From the NCBI RefSeq assembly GCF_026210795.1, contig NC_089452.1:2914001-2978000 (forward strand): a stretch of DNA of 64,000 bases. Direction: 5' to 3'. Below the pieces are notes generated by a model. It was not told the origin of the DNA, searched no databases, and saw only the letters and a program-made list of their open reading frames with translations. The position numbers were made by a program, and so were the translations under genes. Positions 24,698 to 36,784 of this stretch are shown here, one piece after another (the stretch's first letter is position 1; the number at the start of each line of letters is the position of its first letter). Source of the stretch: Rhizophagus irregularis (Eukaryota; Glomeromycota; Glomeromycetes; Glomerales; Glomeraceae).

Positions 24698-25044
24698 TTT
24701 ATTTTATTTTATTTTATTTTTATTTCTTAAAGAGGAGTTTTCTATGACTATTACAAATAAAAGCCTATCTAGCAATCAAACACTAAAACTCTAAAAGAAC
24801 TAATAAGTGTGTATAGTACTATGAAAATACATTCCGTACAAATCGACAAAACCTCACCCTTCGATAAAAGATTTAGGGCGTCCCCCGAGAATGCCTCAGG
24901 GACCCCCAAATCTATCCTCTAACCTCTCCCCATTTCTGGGGGATAATGCGTTGGTCTACCGAATGCTACCATTACCACAAGGTTAGAGTCGACCGCAATG
25001 TGCTCACTCCGTCAAATTGGTAGATCACCATATGGTGGTTGCCC
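24698..25044 (-). mobile_element. SINE-like retroposon
   Basis: A 347-bp, markedly GC-richer insert flanked by the direct repeat TTTAAATTTAT (24687-24697 and 25045-25055). On the minus strand it starts GGGCAACCACCATATGGTG and ends in an A-rich (AAAAT)n tail next to the target duplication, as a retroposon does. Near its 5' end is GGTCGACTCTAACC, close to the RNA polymerase III B box (GGTTCGANTCC). A clear A box was not identified. The non-coding body, size and tail favour a tRNA-related SINE over a LINE end. A search of the genome for other copies would settle it. Confidence 0.6.
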
Positions 25045-27239
25045 TTTAAATTTATAAATTGAATTAAATTAAATCACATGATTTAGATTAGATTATCCGA
25101 TAAGATTTGCAAAAGTATGCAAAGTATACAAATATGGAAAAATATCAAATGTAAATTATCAACGATATCAAAGAAATTAATTTGTAATTATTATTTGATA
25201 TACAGTAATTTAAAAACTATTGAACGAAGTTTCATATTGTTTCTAGTTATCACTCACAAAAAGCTTGGAAAAATTATAGAATATGTAAGTAAAGAATTAT
25301 TAAATTATTAAAAGTATTTCTGAATTATATAATAAAGTTTATAATTTTCTTACAACTTTCTCCATTAAATCATATTACTTCTTTATCTATTATTTATCAG
25401 GTAAACCTTTAATAGAACAAGAAGAATAATAGAAAAAAGCTGCTAATGAAGCATTAAAAATTAAAAAAAGTTTCAAGGTATGGAAGGTCAAAAATAAAAT
25501 ACATAGTATTTTTTGCACAGGTATGTTAAAAAATTTTACATCATTAAAAAAATATTTTATTATGTGATAATTGGCGCATTTTTGATAGATGTTTAGGCTT
25601 ATAAATATTTTAGTCAATTGGATAAACCAAATTAAATATACTAGTGTTGAATTCAACTTCACACAATGGTGAATCTGGGTACTTTATAGCCCGCAAGTAC
25701 TAGCATTCAACTCTGGAGACGCGTGGGAAGTACTCTGGCTTTAATTTTATAAGTTTAAAAATCTATATGCAAAAAACAGAGTTGTTTCATGGCAGCTTTG
25801 TTATAATATTCTGATAACATGAGCTCATGATATTAAAATTTTATAATATTTTACTTAAAACTAAAATATAATATTTTTTGCGCCAGTTTCAAATTGCTTT
25901 TGAAGGTATTTACAATATACATGATATAGAAATCTTATTAGTAATGAAGAAATTAAATCAAAATATAAATGTTTTTTTCAGGTATTTTATTTTAATTAAT
26001 ATTATTTGATTTTTTTTAATATAAAATATAAATTTATCAGAAGTATGACAAAATTTAGAAATATAATAATCAATAAATTTATTTATTTTAATATGTATAT
26101 ATATAATCTTTATCATTTAAATTTTATTGAAATTTCAGTATATAACTAATTATCTACTAATAAGAAATATGTATTGGATTTTAATAAAATATTATTATTA
26201 TATTATTATATATATATAATATTTTAATTGTTTATTATTAAATACATCACCAATTAAATTTAAAATAATAAAGTTGATAACAAAAGTACCAATATTAGTA
26301 TTTTCTGATATAAATAAAATTTTAAGTAATAGTATATTATTATATTTAGAATATTTATATATTTAAATAAACAATTTTATTATTAATAAAATTATTAATA
26401 GTTATAAAGGTATTAAATTTTAAAAAAAATATATTAATAAATGAATTTTAAAATTTAAAATTTTAAATTGAATTATAGTATAACTGAATATATAAGTTAG
26501 TTTAATAATATCAAAATTGTAATTATAATTATTATTTAATGTAATTTAATTTATATTTAATGTTTTATTAAATAAATATAATATATAAAAATTCTTTATA
26601 ATTGTAATATAAATATATTTTAAATTAATTTTTTTATATTTAGTTAATTAAAAATTATATTTAAAAAAAAAAACAAATTATTATTTAAAAAATTTTTAAT
26701 TTATTAACTAATAATTATTATTATATATATAAATTTTTTTACATTATAATTTTACCCTTCCTTTGTACTATCAAAATAATATAAAAAAGTAAATATCAAA
26801 AAAATTAGCTATATTAAATCATTATAGTAGAATAATAAGAAATTATTCTTTAAATTGGATTAATTTTAGCATTTGGCATATAGTAAAAAATTATTCAAAT
26901 TATAAAAATGTATGTAGTTTGCTTAAAATATATTAAATGCAAAATAATTTTGAATTTTAAAGCTACATTTTAATATCTTTAAAAGTTTTGTTTTTTTTTT
27001 TACTTTTTGAAAAATTTATTAAATAAGTAATAAATATAAATTGAATTCATTTAAAATTCTCAGTTTAATGTAAAAAAAAAAGCAAATTAAAAAAAATGTT
27101 TTGCAGTTTAAAGTTAATTATGATAAAAAAAGAATTTTAATGATGTAGTATAGCCGGCTTAATAATTTCTGAATATCACGTTATTATTGCGCATGTACTG
27201 CATACTGCGCGACGTGGAAATTTCTGTTTTTATAATTTA

Positions 27240-27422
27240 ACCATATTAAGAATAATCCGTTATATAGATTAGCGATCATCAAAAAAATTCTAACAATGAT
27301 GAGAAAAAAATCGTTATTGGATTAATACATATGACTGGTTTACAACTAGAATTCGTTATATGTAATATCACGAAATTTATAATAAAATCGTTATCACGAA
27401 TCGTTATATCAAGTTCTGACTG
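27240..27422. mobile_element. Pogo-type element remnant, one end only
   Basis: On the minus strand the end reads CAGTCAGAACTTGATATAAC and abuts TA at 27423-27424, very like the ends of the MITE at 6006-6403. CGTTATAT motifs recur inside (27258, 27352, 27402). No matching left end was found, so it is truncated; the left boundary is a guess. Confidence 0.5.
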
Positions 27423-27835
27423 TACAATTTAAAACTGCTATCTTTAAATGACTAGTTTATTTGTTTATCAAATTTCAATTGAAGATATTACACAATCACA
27501 CCAAATGCTATGGGGTTAATTCACTTTTGTTATAGATAAAAATATGGAATAATTCAGAACATTCATCAAATTCAACATTAGGAACTTCTGCAGCTTCATC
27601 ATCAACCCCTTTATCAACAGGAGGTATTATGACAAAGGGAAGAACGTAAAGTTGGATTTTCAAATATTTCTGATTTCGGATAATAATTGGATTATAAGTT
27701 CTGAATAAACATAGTAGTATTAATTCAAATAGTTAGGTGGAGTGGTATAATAGAAGAAATATGTTCAAGGTCGTTCGAATTTAAATTGGGTTTTCCTTTT
27801 TAACTTAACCGTAATGTTGTTTCGCTTCACTCTTA

Positions 27836-27905
27836 GCATTCCATTATCATTCCATCATTCATTCTTCGTTCATTCATTTCATTCATCCTCACTCATTCCA
27901 TCTTA
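27836..27905. repeat. CATT-type microsatellite
   Basis: Imperfect CATT/CATC/CATTC units over about 70 bases. Confidence 0.6.
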
Positions 27906-28404
27906 GCTATTGCCCTAAAATTCGGTATTCCAACTTTTCAAAGGAAAGAAATCCCGCAACATATTCAAATTATAATATAATGATCACAAACTATTAAGAC
28001 GTTCATCGAATTTACGAGACACTTCATAATATCATCATCTAATTAATTATTGTGATCAAATTCTATTTCAAATTTACGTGAGAATATCGGAAATTTTGGA
28101 GCTAATGAAAGTAACAAATATAATTTTTTATCATCACTAGGAGAGTTAAAAGACCACTAATAATATATGTATAATTTAATTTGTGGTGACGGATGTGGTA
28201 AATTGCACATAATTGCCCGTTATGCTAATATGGAAGAAAATTTCTGAAAGTCTGCGAATGTGTATATATATGTATATGGAGCCTACGAAAATAAATACTT
28301 CTTATAAAAAGAATTTGATAACTAAAATTAGAATATTTATTATCATAAATAATTTCAATTACATGAACTTAAATGAATATTAAACATCTATGTAATTTTC
28401 TGAT

Positions 28405-30323
28405 TCAGTCAATTTTATCATTATCACCTTTATATCGCCATTGAGATACTTTCTTCAAAGCAATCCATATTACCCAAGCGCAACCCGCTAATGCTACTAT
28501 AATTGTCCACCATTCAACAAATTTTAAATGACTTAATTGACCTATAGGAACTTTAACTACTTCTCTTGGCCAAGAAGTGCTACGTAAGAATTCTTGTTTT
28601 GGAAGAAGGTACTTTATTTCTGTTGTTGATGGAAATAAGAGAGATAAGGGAAGAGGGGTAGGTGCAAATAATGGTTCTGCTCAAAAAGAAAAAAAAAATT
28701 CAATCTTTTTTCTTTAATAATGATAATAATAATAAAATAATACCTCGCGGTTCATTTTTTATACTTTCACAAACTCGTATAACAAATGGCCATGGCGCTC
28801 TTGCAAATACATGACTTTGCGTATTTCCAGAAATGGCTGGTTGATATCTCATATGAAGTGGTAAACTAAATTCACACAAGTCCTCTGAACTTTGCTTTGC
28901 AATTAAAATCAGACTACCCCATTTTAATGACGCCACTCCAAAAGGAATTTCCAAATCTGTTTCTCCCCAAACCTTGATCTGTTCATCCGAGAATTTATCT
29001 TTAAGTTGGTATACATCTACAAAAAAAGAATTAGGTAATACATAAAGGATATAGTCTTTACACTTGTCTTCTATTACCGAATATTTAATTGATGTACTAA
29101 AATAAGGATGAAAACTTTGAGAGGGATATATGCTTGAATTAAAAAATGAATCAGAAGAGAGAGTTCTAGGATATTCAGTAACCATTGTTGGTTCTATCCG
29201 TTAATAGCGGTCAATCCGTAATATTAGTCAGATAAACAGTTATTGAAATAAACGAATGAATAAAAAAAATTTGCAATACACACCAGGTTGGTCATCTTCG
29301 CCAAATACAATTTTCTCGCCAAGAATAGACTCAGAGTCTAATTGCGGACCAAAAACTCCCAGTTCGACTCTATCATCCTGATTATCTTTATTAATTTCTA
29401 TATTTTGATTTTGATACTTCCAAATCATTCTTAATTCTGCTTTAGTTTTGTTCGTCTTTTTATCAAAATTAAAATGAAGATCTATAATAGCTGGACGACG
29501 ATATTCTTTAGATGACCTTCTTCCCAATATTGATGATGAACTCGGTACATCATAAGATGGAATTGATGAATAATAATAGATATTTCCATCAGGAAGGGAA
29601 ATCGAATTCAAAAGATCTATATGATACTTTTAGATAGGATTATAATTTTTTTTCAATTCAACACGATCCTATTTTATTGAGATTTTATCTTTACGTCTAA
29701 ACGTACCGTACGTTTCGATGATTTTTCCTTATCACACATTACTACACCAAGTAATGCATCAAGATATTTGCATATGGTCAAAAAATCCATATTCTTGTAG
29801 CCTAGTCTAAAAATATCGTGAGATTAGGTATTTGAAATAAAATATCTGATTATTCGTATTTATAAGTACCTTTCGCTAAACGTTTGGTTACCTAAAGAGA
29901 TACCAATATGGATTCCAGGTACAGGAACAATATTTAAAGGATGAAAGAGAGTTTGGGTTTCAGACGCTATTTGAACACGTAATGTCCAATTTTCACTCCA
30001 AGCGGTTGATTGTGTTACTGACTATTGAAAAGATAATATTCCAGTAACTGGCTATTCTGTCATTTGAACTTTAAAGCCAAACGAACAATAGCCTTTACTA
30101 CCTTTATAATTTCTTCAGGTGTCGTTTTGACCCTCCACTCCCGTATTCCAGTAAAATTATTGACTCTAACAGCATGTTTTCCGAGAATTTGTATCGTATC
30201 CTCCGTAAACGCGTCAAGAGCATCCTCTTCAAAAAAAAATGTATGTCTATGTCTGGAAATTGATTCTGCCTTATTCAATAAGAACAATAATAAAACTAAA
30301 AGAAAAAATTGGAATGCGATCAT
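28405..30323 (-). CDS. PBN1: PBN1/PIG-X, GPI mannosyltransferase I stabilising subunit
   Basis: ER membrane protein that supports the first mannosyl transfer of GPI anchor synthesis (partner of GPI14/PIG-M). Six exons (30102-30323, 29870-30021, 29707-29806, 29284-29626, 28744-29193, 28405-28676) join in frame to 512 aa. Residues 1-20 form a signal peptide (LLVLLLFLL). The luminal part includes YHIDLLNSISLPDG and, in exon 5, the family block LEIPFG with SLPLHMRYQP and VFARAPWPFVIRVCES. The last exon contains VVKVPIGQL followed by one membrane helix (WTIIVALAGCAWVIWIAL) and a short basic tail, as expected for type I topology. It diverges from the AMMECR1 gene with 397 bases between starts. Confidence 0.85.
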
Positions 30324-30720
30324 TATTGAAAGAGTGAGGAAATTTTAGAGTTTTTTGTACAATATTTTAATGTACGACATACGTGAAATCAAGCATTGTC
30401 ACGGGATTTTTCACCTTTTATAGTATGATAAAATTTGCCGGAATGGAACCATATTTGATATAAATTTCCGGGGTCGGCATCTACTCCATTTTAAATCCGT
30501 AAGAGTATCATCGCCTTTCCATTTTAACGTTCTTCAAGCATATTACGCTCGTTCGCTGTTGTCAAGCACAATTTCCCCGTGAAATACTTGGCGTCACGCT
30601 TAAGAACACGTTCAACAGCGTTCGAGCTTTTTTGATATTTTCAAGAATTCTCGAGGCTTTGTTCAAAAAGCTTCACTTCCCCTAGTTTACTTCAACCATC
30701 TTTAATAAAGTGCTAATAAA
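30324..30720. promoter_or_regulatory. Shared promoter region of PBN1 (-) and AMMECR1 (+)
   Basis: 397 bases separate the two divergent start codons, so both core promoters must lie here. Composition is less AT-rich than average. CGTTCAACAGCGTTCGAGC-like sequence near 30608 is the only compact structured patch. No individual site can be assigned. Confidence 0.5.
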
Positions 30721-31813
<1,093 letters not shown>

Positions 31814-32442
31814 GAAAACGCGTTTGTTACGCTTTTTTTAACGTGATTAATAAAAGATATAGATTGATAATACAGGTAAATTATTTATTTATTATAAATA
31901 TTTTCATTTCTATCTATTTAGACTAATGTATTTTTAATTTATCTTTATGTTTAGCTATTCAGACTTTGAGTTTTTACGCTAGCTAATATATTGTTCAAGA
32001 GGTTCTTTATTATTATTATTATTATTATTGACTGGAATTTTTTTCGATTTTAGCAAATGCTGTACCTTCTAACTCGAAATCATCTTATCGTCACCACTCT
32101 ACACTATTATTACTGTTTAGATTAATTATTATATAAATCAGTCTGCAATTTCTTTAGAAAATAAACAAAGCGTAAAAAAAAGAATAGAAGTACTGGAAAA
32201 TTCTTTAATTCATAATTCTTTATTTAAATATAGAAATGAATAACATGTTCGGAAATTTCCTTTTAGTTTATTTTGTCAAATAATTATAATTGATATAATT
32301 TTGGTTCGATTATTTTTCATTCATCCGCTAATTATCTTTTTTTTCTCTCAAATTTTAAGAAATTATTATAATATTATTAATCTCAGTTCAAAATATCGAA
32401 TACATTTAACGAAGTTTAAAATATTAAGATAAAGTCGAAATA
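31814..32442. other. Intergenic between convergent genes
   Basis: Contains the 3' flanks of AMMECR1 and the SET-domain gene. An ATT microsatellite lies near 32008-32030. No gene seen. Confidence 0.5.
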
Positions 32443-33823
32443 TTAAGCAGTTGTATCGACTTCTCCCGTTTCTTCTAAACACTTGGTACATGTGCAATTA
32501 AACCGCCATTTTGTTTCCAATTCATTTCTTCTGTTACTACAATTTCTGTCTCCAACTCTGATATAGCTGATTCTCAATTCTTCTCCAGCTTTGATAGGTT
32601 TAGTAGCGACAATAGACAATACATTATTATTATCAGGAAACCTTACTTCTGTATTTGGACTACAACTATGAGCAAGGTATGAAGCAACTCTGTAGAAACC
32701 AGCACCAATAACATTTGGTTGACTGCTACGTACAGTTTCTTCCAAATTCTATAATTTAAAATAATTGATTATAAGTAATGAACGTAATATAATAACATTA
32801 AGATATAATGATAATTATTATAAATACCTCTTTTATATTATGATCAGTATGTATACCATAGGCATTATACAAAAGTTTACCTTTAAGCATTAAATATCTT
32901 TCTTCAGAGATAAATTCTTCCATACCAGGCACTTTTGTTTCAAATAAATCTCTCATCAATTTAATTTCTTTGGACTCTTTATCAGAAGGGTTAACTGATA
33001 AAAATCTTAATCGTTCAATATGATCCCAAGTGCTATACTCTTCTTCAATTCCAGTAGCAACTTTCTGTGTTTCTTCATGTACCATTTTGGCCAAAAATCT
33101 AGCGATCATTAAAGGATATTTGACTTTTCCTGATTTAACCGAATCCTTTAATCTAGCTTCTTTACTAGAGGGAGAATCATCTCTAGTTGTGAAAAGAAGA
33201 GTCTCATATTCTGTCATTGCTTTATCTTTGCATGATTCGGAACAATAAATAGCACCAAATAGATCACTTTCATCGACGAATTTTGCACCATTCAATTCTT
33301 TGAGACAATAACTGCAAAATTCATTACCCTATATCATAACAATTTTAAATGAGATTCAACTAATTTTCAAATCATGAAATAAAATATAAGTAGACCAGCT
33401 AATTAAGAAATATTTATATTAATTACAATATCGATTAGTTTATCTATATCAAATTTCCAATAAAAACTCAATATATAAATGAGTATATTTGGAACTCAAT
33501 ATATAATTGAGTATATTTGGAAATTATAATGTTTATCTTTTATACAATATTCATCACCGATTTCTTAGGTTGTATGCGTTTTTTATATTAATATAGTGTT
33601 AAGATATTATATTTCAAAAAATACATACTTCAAGGCTTGGATCTAATGCAGAAGCAATAGGATGTTCAACAAAGATGACATCACCAGGTTCGAAATCCTT
33701 TGTGGAAATGAGAGCGCGACGAACAAGGTCATCAGATGTTGAAATTTGATTGACTTCCTGTACCTTGACATTCATTTCTTTTGGTGGAAAATTTTCAAAA
33801 TATTCTGCTTGCTTTTTCTTCAC
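32443..33823 (-). CDS. SET-domain protein (SMYD-like) that reads as the 3' part of a TOM20 fusion
   Basis: Three exons (33629-33823, 32828-33328, 32443-32748) encode a SMYD-like SET protein. Exon 1 begins with VKKKQAEYFENFPPKEMNV and leads into the SET N-half (RALISTKDFEPGDVIFVE). A Cys cluster follows (FCSYC...YCSESCKDKA), comparable to the MYND-type insert. The last exon has the SET C-half: SYLAHSCSPN, GEELRISYI with the likely catalytic Tyr, and a post-SET CTCTKC. Expected role: lysine methyltransferase, substrate unknown. The frame has no ATG at its start: the first codon is GTG directly after a GTAG splice acceptor in phase 0. Hence it must be spliced from an upstream exon; TOM20 exon 3 offers a phase-matched donor (GAG then GTAGAAAA, 33952). 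The TOM20-SET product would be 482 aa. Confidence 0.85.
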
Positions 33824-33839
33824 CTACGTCGTAGGTGAA
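33819..33839 (-). promoter_or_regulatory. Perfect RNA hairpin over the 3' splice site joining TOM20 to SET
   Basis: In the transcript the sequence reads UUCACCUAC-GAC-GUAGGUGAA: two perfectly complementary 9-base arms with a 3-base loop. The acceptor AG of the TOM20-SET intron is in the 3' arm (GUAG, then GUG starts the SET exon). If formed, the stem would hide the splice site and favour the TOM20-only form. The structure is seen in the sequence; the regulatory role is inferred. Confidence 0.55.
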
Positions 33840-33925
33840 TAACAAATAATGAATTATGTTCATTTCATTATTAACAAAAAATATAAACAATTATATACAA
33901 TAATTTAATTTTTTTTTAATATTAA

Positions 33926-34602
33926 TTATTCCTCCGAGACTTGATTTTCTACCTCAATGCTCATCATTTCATAAACCAAAGTGAAAACAGCTTCAGGTAT
34001 GGTCTTTTGATATATCATAATTAATTCCACTGGATTAGGATAAACTTTCAATGCTTTATAGAAACAGAGAGCAGCGTCGTGATAACCAGATTCACCTAAA
34101 ATTTATAAAATAAAATTAATTGTTAAAGAAAATTAATGTATACAAATTATATATTAAACTAGCATATACTCACCTACAGCGAACAAACTTTCACCTTTAG
34201 CCACTTGTTCCATAAAGTATTTTTCTTTTGCAGCAACATCAGTAGGGAAACTTTCACTACCAACTTGTTCGACAGCTTTTCTGAGAAAATCAGCCGTCTT
34301 AACTTTGGTTTCTTCTGCAGCAGCCCTTCTTGCTTTTGCTGCTTTTTTCTTATTCTTTTCTAATATTGTCAGTTATTACACATAAAAAAATTTTAATATA
34401 TGATCAGAAAAAGTAAAAATTCATAAATTATTTGACATTAAAAGTTTAAAAACTTTGTAGTCAAAAGTTCTCAAATATACTCACTCAATTTCCTTCGGAA
34501 TTCTGGGTCGGTTTGTCGTAAGTAGTCCCAGTATACGGCATAACCAATGCCGACTATTGCGACGGCACATATACCAAGAACAACTGATTTCTTTATCTCC
34601 AT
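33926..34602 (-). CDS. TOM20: TOM20, mitochondrial import receptor
   Basis: Outer-membrane receptor that recognises mitochondrial presequences. Exons 34485-34602, 34174-34359 and 33926-34095 give 157 aa. Residues 5-25 form the N-terminal membrane anchor (SVVLGICAVAIVGIGYAVYW), followed by the DPEFRRKL motif, a Lys/Ala-rich linker, then the receptor fold with GESLFAVGESGYHDAALCFY and KALKVYPNPVELIMIYQ, a TPR-like unit diagnostic of fungal Tom20. The short isoform ends VENQVSEE and stops at 33926. A donor at 33952 lies within this last exon and would replace the final eight codons with the SET-domain frame downstream. So two products, TOM20 alone and TOM20-SET, are predicted from one promoter. 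Confidence 0.9.
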
Positions 34603-35524
34603 AAGAATTATAACTACTAATTTAAAATAATAATTTGAAAAGAAAGAAGAAAAATTGAAAAGATGACTAAAATTTTTTTTTTTGGTTTGGTAAGGATGAT
34701 CAAATCAGGGAGTACTGGGACATCATCTGATATTTATACTTTAAAATCAAAATACGCGCAAAAAATTTTTTTTTTTTTTTTATCAGGCTTTTTCAGCCTT
34801 CATGCTGCTTTATCATGCCTTTTTGCAGGATAATATTTTTTAATTTTTTTTTTTTTTTTGTTTTAAATGCGTTTGTTTTTTGATTGCGCACGTTTCTCAA
34901 TATTAAAAAATATTCCTAAACAATTAATCACATGCAATGTGCTTTTTCGTAATATTATATAGCTTATTAAAATCTGATAAATCTAATGATAAATGGCGAT
35001 GTAATTATTGGCAACATCCGGACCTCCCCGATCGTACCAAATCAATTATTTTTCCCCGCTTTTTTTTTTAAACAATGAAAAAAGAAAATATTCTTTGTTG
35101 CATGCCCGTTTTTTTTTTTGATGGGTAAAAAAAAAGCCTTTCTTTCCTTTTTTTACCATATTGAAATTAAAAATTAGAAATATACCGTATTTAAAATTTA
35201 CCTTATTAATTTTAACAATCTGGTGCAAGTACCCAAATTACCAGTACCAATCGATAATACTATACATTCTACAAAATTTCAGGAATATTATATAATGTGT
35301 AAGGGTTAAAGGAAAAATTGCCGATAGGATTATCAGCTTGTTCAAAACTTGTTTCTGCTGAAATTTGAGAAACTGACGGCCAACATAGCCTTTACGTTCA
35401 TAGAAAATGTTGCACAAAATTTTTTAGACTTTTAGGTAAGCATGGTGAGCATTTAAATATATTTATACATCACTTATTATAACGATTATTTTAAATATGA
35501 CATAATGTAATAATTTGTTTATTG
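34603..35524. other. Promoter of TOM20 and 3' flank of GatC
   Basis: Long T/A runs near 34770 and 34845 and a paired TCAGGCTTTTTCAGCC / TCATGCCTTTTTGCAGG-like direct repeat at about 34782-34828. No gene seen. Confidence 0.45.
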
Positions 35525-36111
35525 TCAGTAATTATTATTATTACCAGTTTTAACAACATAAAATTCTTTATATAATACATTAGCTCTTTTCAATAATTCT
35601 CTTCCTTGATTTTCATTTTTATCTTCTTCATTTTCTTCTTCCTCTTCTTCATCATATAAATTCAAATTAATTCCATCTTCCAAGATACTTCTCATAGGTT
35701 TAACATTAGTAACATCAACATCTTGTATAAGTTTGACAAAATAACAAAGCAAGTTAATATCTTGAATTAATTGTGAATCTTCTGTAGGAGATGTTGAACG
35801 TAAATTTGATAATTTAAGTAATGATTTATATTCTTCTTGTGATATAATTGGTTTAGAAGTTGTATCAGAACAAGTAATAATGGGAGGTAAAAGTGAGCGA
35901 ACTGACCAAGTTGGCTTTTCTGGCTTTAAAGAATTTACAGGTATAAATGATTTAAAAATTCAAATTTAATAAAAAATGATTATCAAAACTTTACCAAATA
36001 ATGTTCATCAATTTTAATTGAAGAATTATTATATCTCATCTGTAAAAATTTTTTTAAATGATTTCTTTTAAAAGAGATCATATTATTTTTTGTAATTAAA
36101 TTTCGAAACAT
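35525..36111 (-). CDS. GATC: GatC-like subunit of mitochondrial glutamyl-tRNA(Gln) amidotransferase
   Basis: Part of the GatCAB enzyme that turns Glu-tRNA(Gln) into Gln-tRNA(Gln) in mitochondria. Exons 35995-36111 and 35525-35923, joined in phase 0, give 171 aa. The start chosen, MFRNLITKNNMISFKRNHLK, is a typical basic, acid-free presequence. An upstream in-frame stretch to 36306 is hydrophobic and treated as 5' UTR. The mature part has ISQEEYKSLLKLSNL, a helix leading to LLCYFVKLIQDVDVTNVKPM, the hallmark VxPM turn of GatC, an acidic insert (DEEEEEENEEDKNE), then RELLKRANVLYKEFYVVKT, matching the C-terminal wrap on GatA. It diverges from ARG8. Confidence 0.82.
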
Positions 36112-36784
36112 CGTTGATTGAAAGAATACTTCGAGCCAATCAGATGGATTGTTAAATATAATAATAACAACGGAATAATTAATTTTCCCAATTTCTCCGG
36201 ACCAATTATATTCTTCTGCAAGAAATATAAATATCAGTAAAAATAACTTTTCAAAATTTAGAAAACAAATAATTACAATAATCACTCTATTTTTGAATAC
36301 TAACATAAGATAAGATTGTAATTTTAAAAGGGGTAAAGAATTAATGCGTATCAGATTAATATCAAAAGAATGGTGCTTTTTGATGTGTTTCTGATTATCG
36401 CAGCATAATGATTTGATTTTCTTGATTTTAAATACGCCTTTTTGATTATCAATAAATATAATGATGATGAGTCAATGATTATTTTTGAGATTTACGATTT
36501 GTAAAATAAAACAAAGGTAATTTTGTTTTTTTTTTATTTGCTGGAGAGAAAATTTCAAGATAATTTTTATTGTATCCAAAAGATAAATTATTTATTTTTA
36601 TCTAGTACAACTTTCGTATTTTGTCAAATAGGAGGTTTGAAAAAAAAAAAATTTATTTATTTTAAACCTTTTAAACTTTTTCATTTTTCTTTTTTTAAAA
36701 CTCTTCCCCATTTCACCTTTCAAGTTTATTATTATTTTTAATAAATATTTTTTTTTTTCATTTTTCATTGATCAAAATTAATAA
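36112..36784. promoter_or_regulatory. Shared promoter region of GATC (-) and ARG8 (+)
   Basis: 673 bases between divergent starts of two mitochondrial-protein genes. AT-rich, with pyrimidine tracts before the ARG8 ATG. The open frame at 36523-36741 is a T-rich artefact. No specific site identified. Confidence 0.45.

Larger units (their letters stand above)
25056..28404. other. Long AT-rich intergenic region with transposon remnants
   Basis: 25056-27120 is extremely AT-rich with no gene. Near 25660-25750 there is a short island of normal composition, perhaps a decayed retroelement. A pogo-type end occurs at 27422. At 27541-27650 an exon-like stretch encodes a Ser/Thr-rich piece after a TTATAG acceptor (SEHSSNSTLGTSAASSSTP); its gene is not recognised. 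A CATT/CATC microsatellite runs about 27836-27905. The last 100 bases are the 3' flank of PBN1. Confidence 0.5.

Noticed and set aside
35983-36306. Longer GatC start at 36306
   Set aside because: Extra residues are hydrophobic and unlike the family; the internal Met at 36111 starts a good mitochondrial presequence.
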